Assembly (NCBI GenBank): GCA_036346355.1
Contig: CM070572.1
Coordinates: forward strand, 44,801,944-44,865,943
Length of the DNA stretch: 64,000 nucleotides
Source: Rhipidocladum racemiflorum
Lineage: Eukaryota; Streptophyta; Magnoliopsida; Poales; Poaceae
Direction of reading: 5' to 3'
Part shown: positions 63,539 through 64,000 of the stretch, one piece after another
Layout: every line of letters begins with the position of its first letter
How positions within the stretch are numbered: position 1 is the stretch's first letter
Program-made: the position numbers and the translations under genes
The notes under the pieces: model-generated
Told to the model about the DNA's origin: nothing
Databases searched by the model: none
The model's input: only the letters and a program-made list of their open reading frames with translations

Positions 63539-64000
63539 CACGAGGTGAAACCCTAGGCAGTCAGGGCCCATCTACGCGCTAAGCCCACGAGGTCCATTAA
63601 TTATGGATCCAATCCGAATTAATGCATCCCAGCCCGTTAAGTGTGTGACCCTGTAGGTTCATGCGCATTTGGACATGGATTCGGAAAACCCCTTTTCTAA
63701 TCCAATAGTCGGTAGCGGCTCCTTGCAGAGCATGCCAACTCCCAAATGCATATGATTAAAGTACTGATGTAATAATCCCTTTGCCAAACTATATGAAGAT
63801 CGAACTCAAGGCGAGAAGCATGTCATCCTTTGACAGTTCAATCCATCTCTCGTATCCGTGATATATTAATAAGTTGTGATTGACTTCTCAATCACGGCAT
63901 GGCCATGCACTTCCTTAATCATATCACACGAGTGGCCTAAACATATATCTCCGTTACATTGGAGTGGCAAATTCCATCTTGACTACTCACTTCCCTCTGC

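Larger units (their letters stand above)
63135..64000 (-). mobile_element. Copia LTR, incomplete at window end
   Basis: Begins TGTTGGGGAACGCGG at the point where Tat-2 pol is cut (flank GTTTG, 63130-63134). The layout on - is that of an Angela/BARE-type LTR: a TATA box, then a leader with GGTTTCGCCAGAAACCCTAG at about 63458-63477. Continuation beyond 64000 hides the other end, so solo versus full element is unknown. Confidence 0.7.

Noticed and set aside
1..64000. tRNA or rRNA genes
   Set aside because: I saw no convincing tRNA cloverleaf with A/B boxes or rRNA segment. TGGTATCAGAGC matches are primer binding sites.

Overview
This is a plant nuclear window, almost certainly from a grass (Poaceae). 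The support is spliced genes with GT/AG introns, a coiled-coil NB-ARC-LRR (CNL) resistance gene with an intron between P-loop and kinase-2 (a position I recall from several grass CNLs), Tourist-like MITEs, a Helitron starting TCTCTACTATTATAAA, Angela/BARE-like Copia and Tat-lineage Gypsy elements, and MULE/plant-mobile-domain genes. I cannot name the species. About four fifths of the window is transposable-element DNA, much of it nested.

Layout. 0-1.75 kb: the last two coding exons I can see of a uridine kinase-like/uracil phosphoribosyltransferase (UPRT) gene on +. 3.03-5.02 kb: a very young, gag-only Copia element on - with identical 318-bp LTRs and 5-bp target duplications (TSDs). 6.0-7.4 kb: two Tourist-like MITEs. 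7.37-9.86 kb: a probable solo LTR. 10.11-29.94 kb: a complete but decayed Tat-lineage Gypsy element on - (TSD GGCCT), split by an Angela-type Copia element (15.48-23.89 kb, TSD GTACT). The Tat element also carries a spliced gene on its opposite strand, with its own TATA box, encoding a plant mobile domain (PMD) and a coiled coil. 32.13-36.28 kb: a CNL gene on + whose frame is broken just before the MHD-type motif. Its intron holds a Helitron and a 100-bp duplication. 36.8-37.2 kb: an inverted fragment of a second NLR. 37.2-40.28 kb: a MULE relic whose central transposase region is missing and replaced by a 136-bp captured NLR piece, plus a broken PMD gene. 40.28-44.54 kb: a 2.24-kb Gypsy LTR, PBS and leader. 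44.84-50.17 kb: a non-autonomous Gypsy element with gag, a TAG stop and an in-frame unknown ORF, sitting in a larger LTR fragment. 51.28-63.13 kb: a second Tat element with an antisense coiled-coil gene, split inside RT by a solo LTR that is itself split by a 4.7-kb LTR containing a MITE. 63.14 kb to the end: an incomplete Copia LTR.

How the parts relate. The only host genes are the UPRT tail and the CNL. Tat pol genes run on -, while their additional genes run on + and converge with integrase. PMD domains occur in both a Gypsy and a MULE element here. The most unusual signals are a strong enrichment of ATCGGC/GCCGAT through the first Tat element on both strands, the antisense PMD/coiled-coil gene, the NLR fragment inside the MULE, and the layered LTR-like duplications at the 3' end of the non-autonomous Gypsy element.
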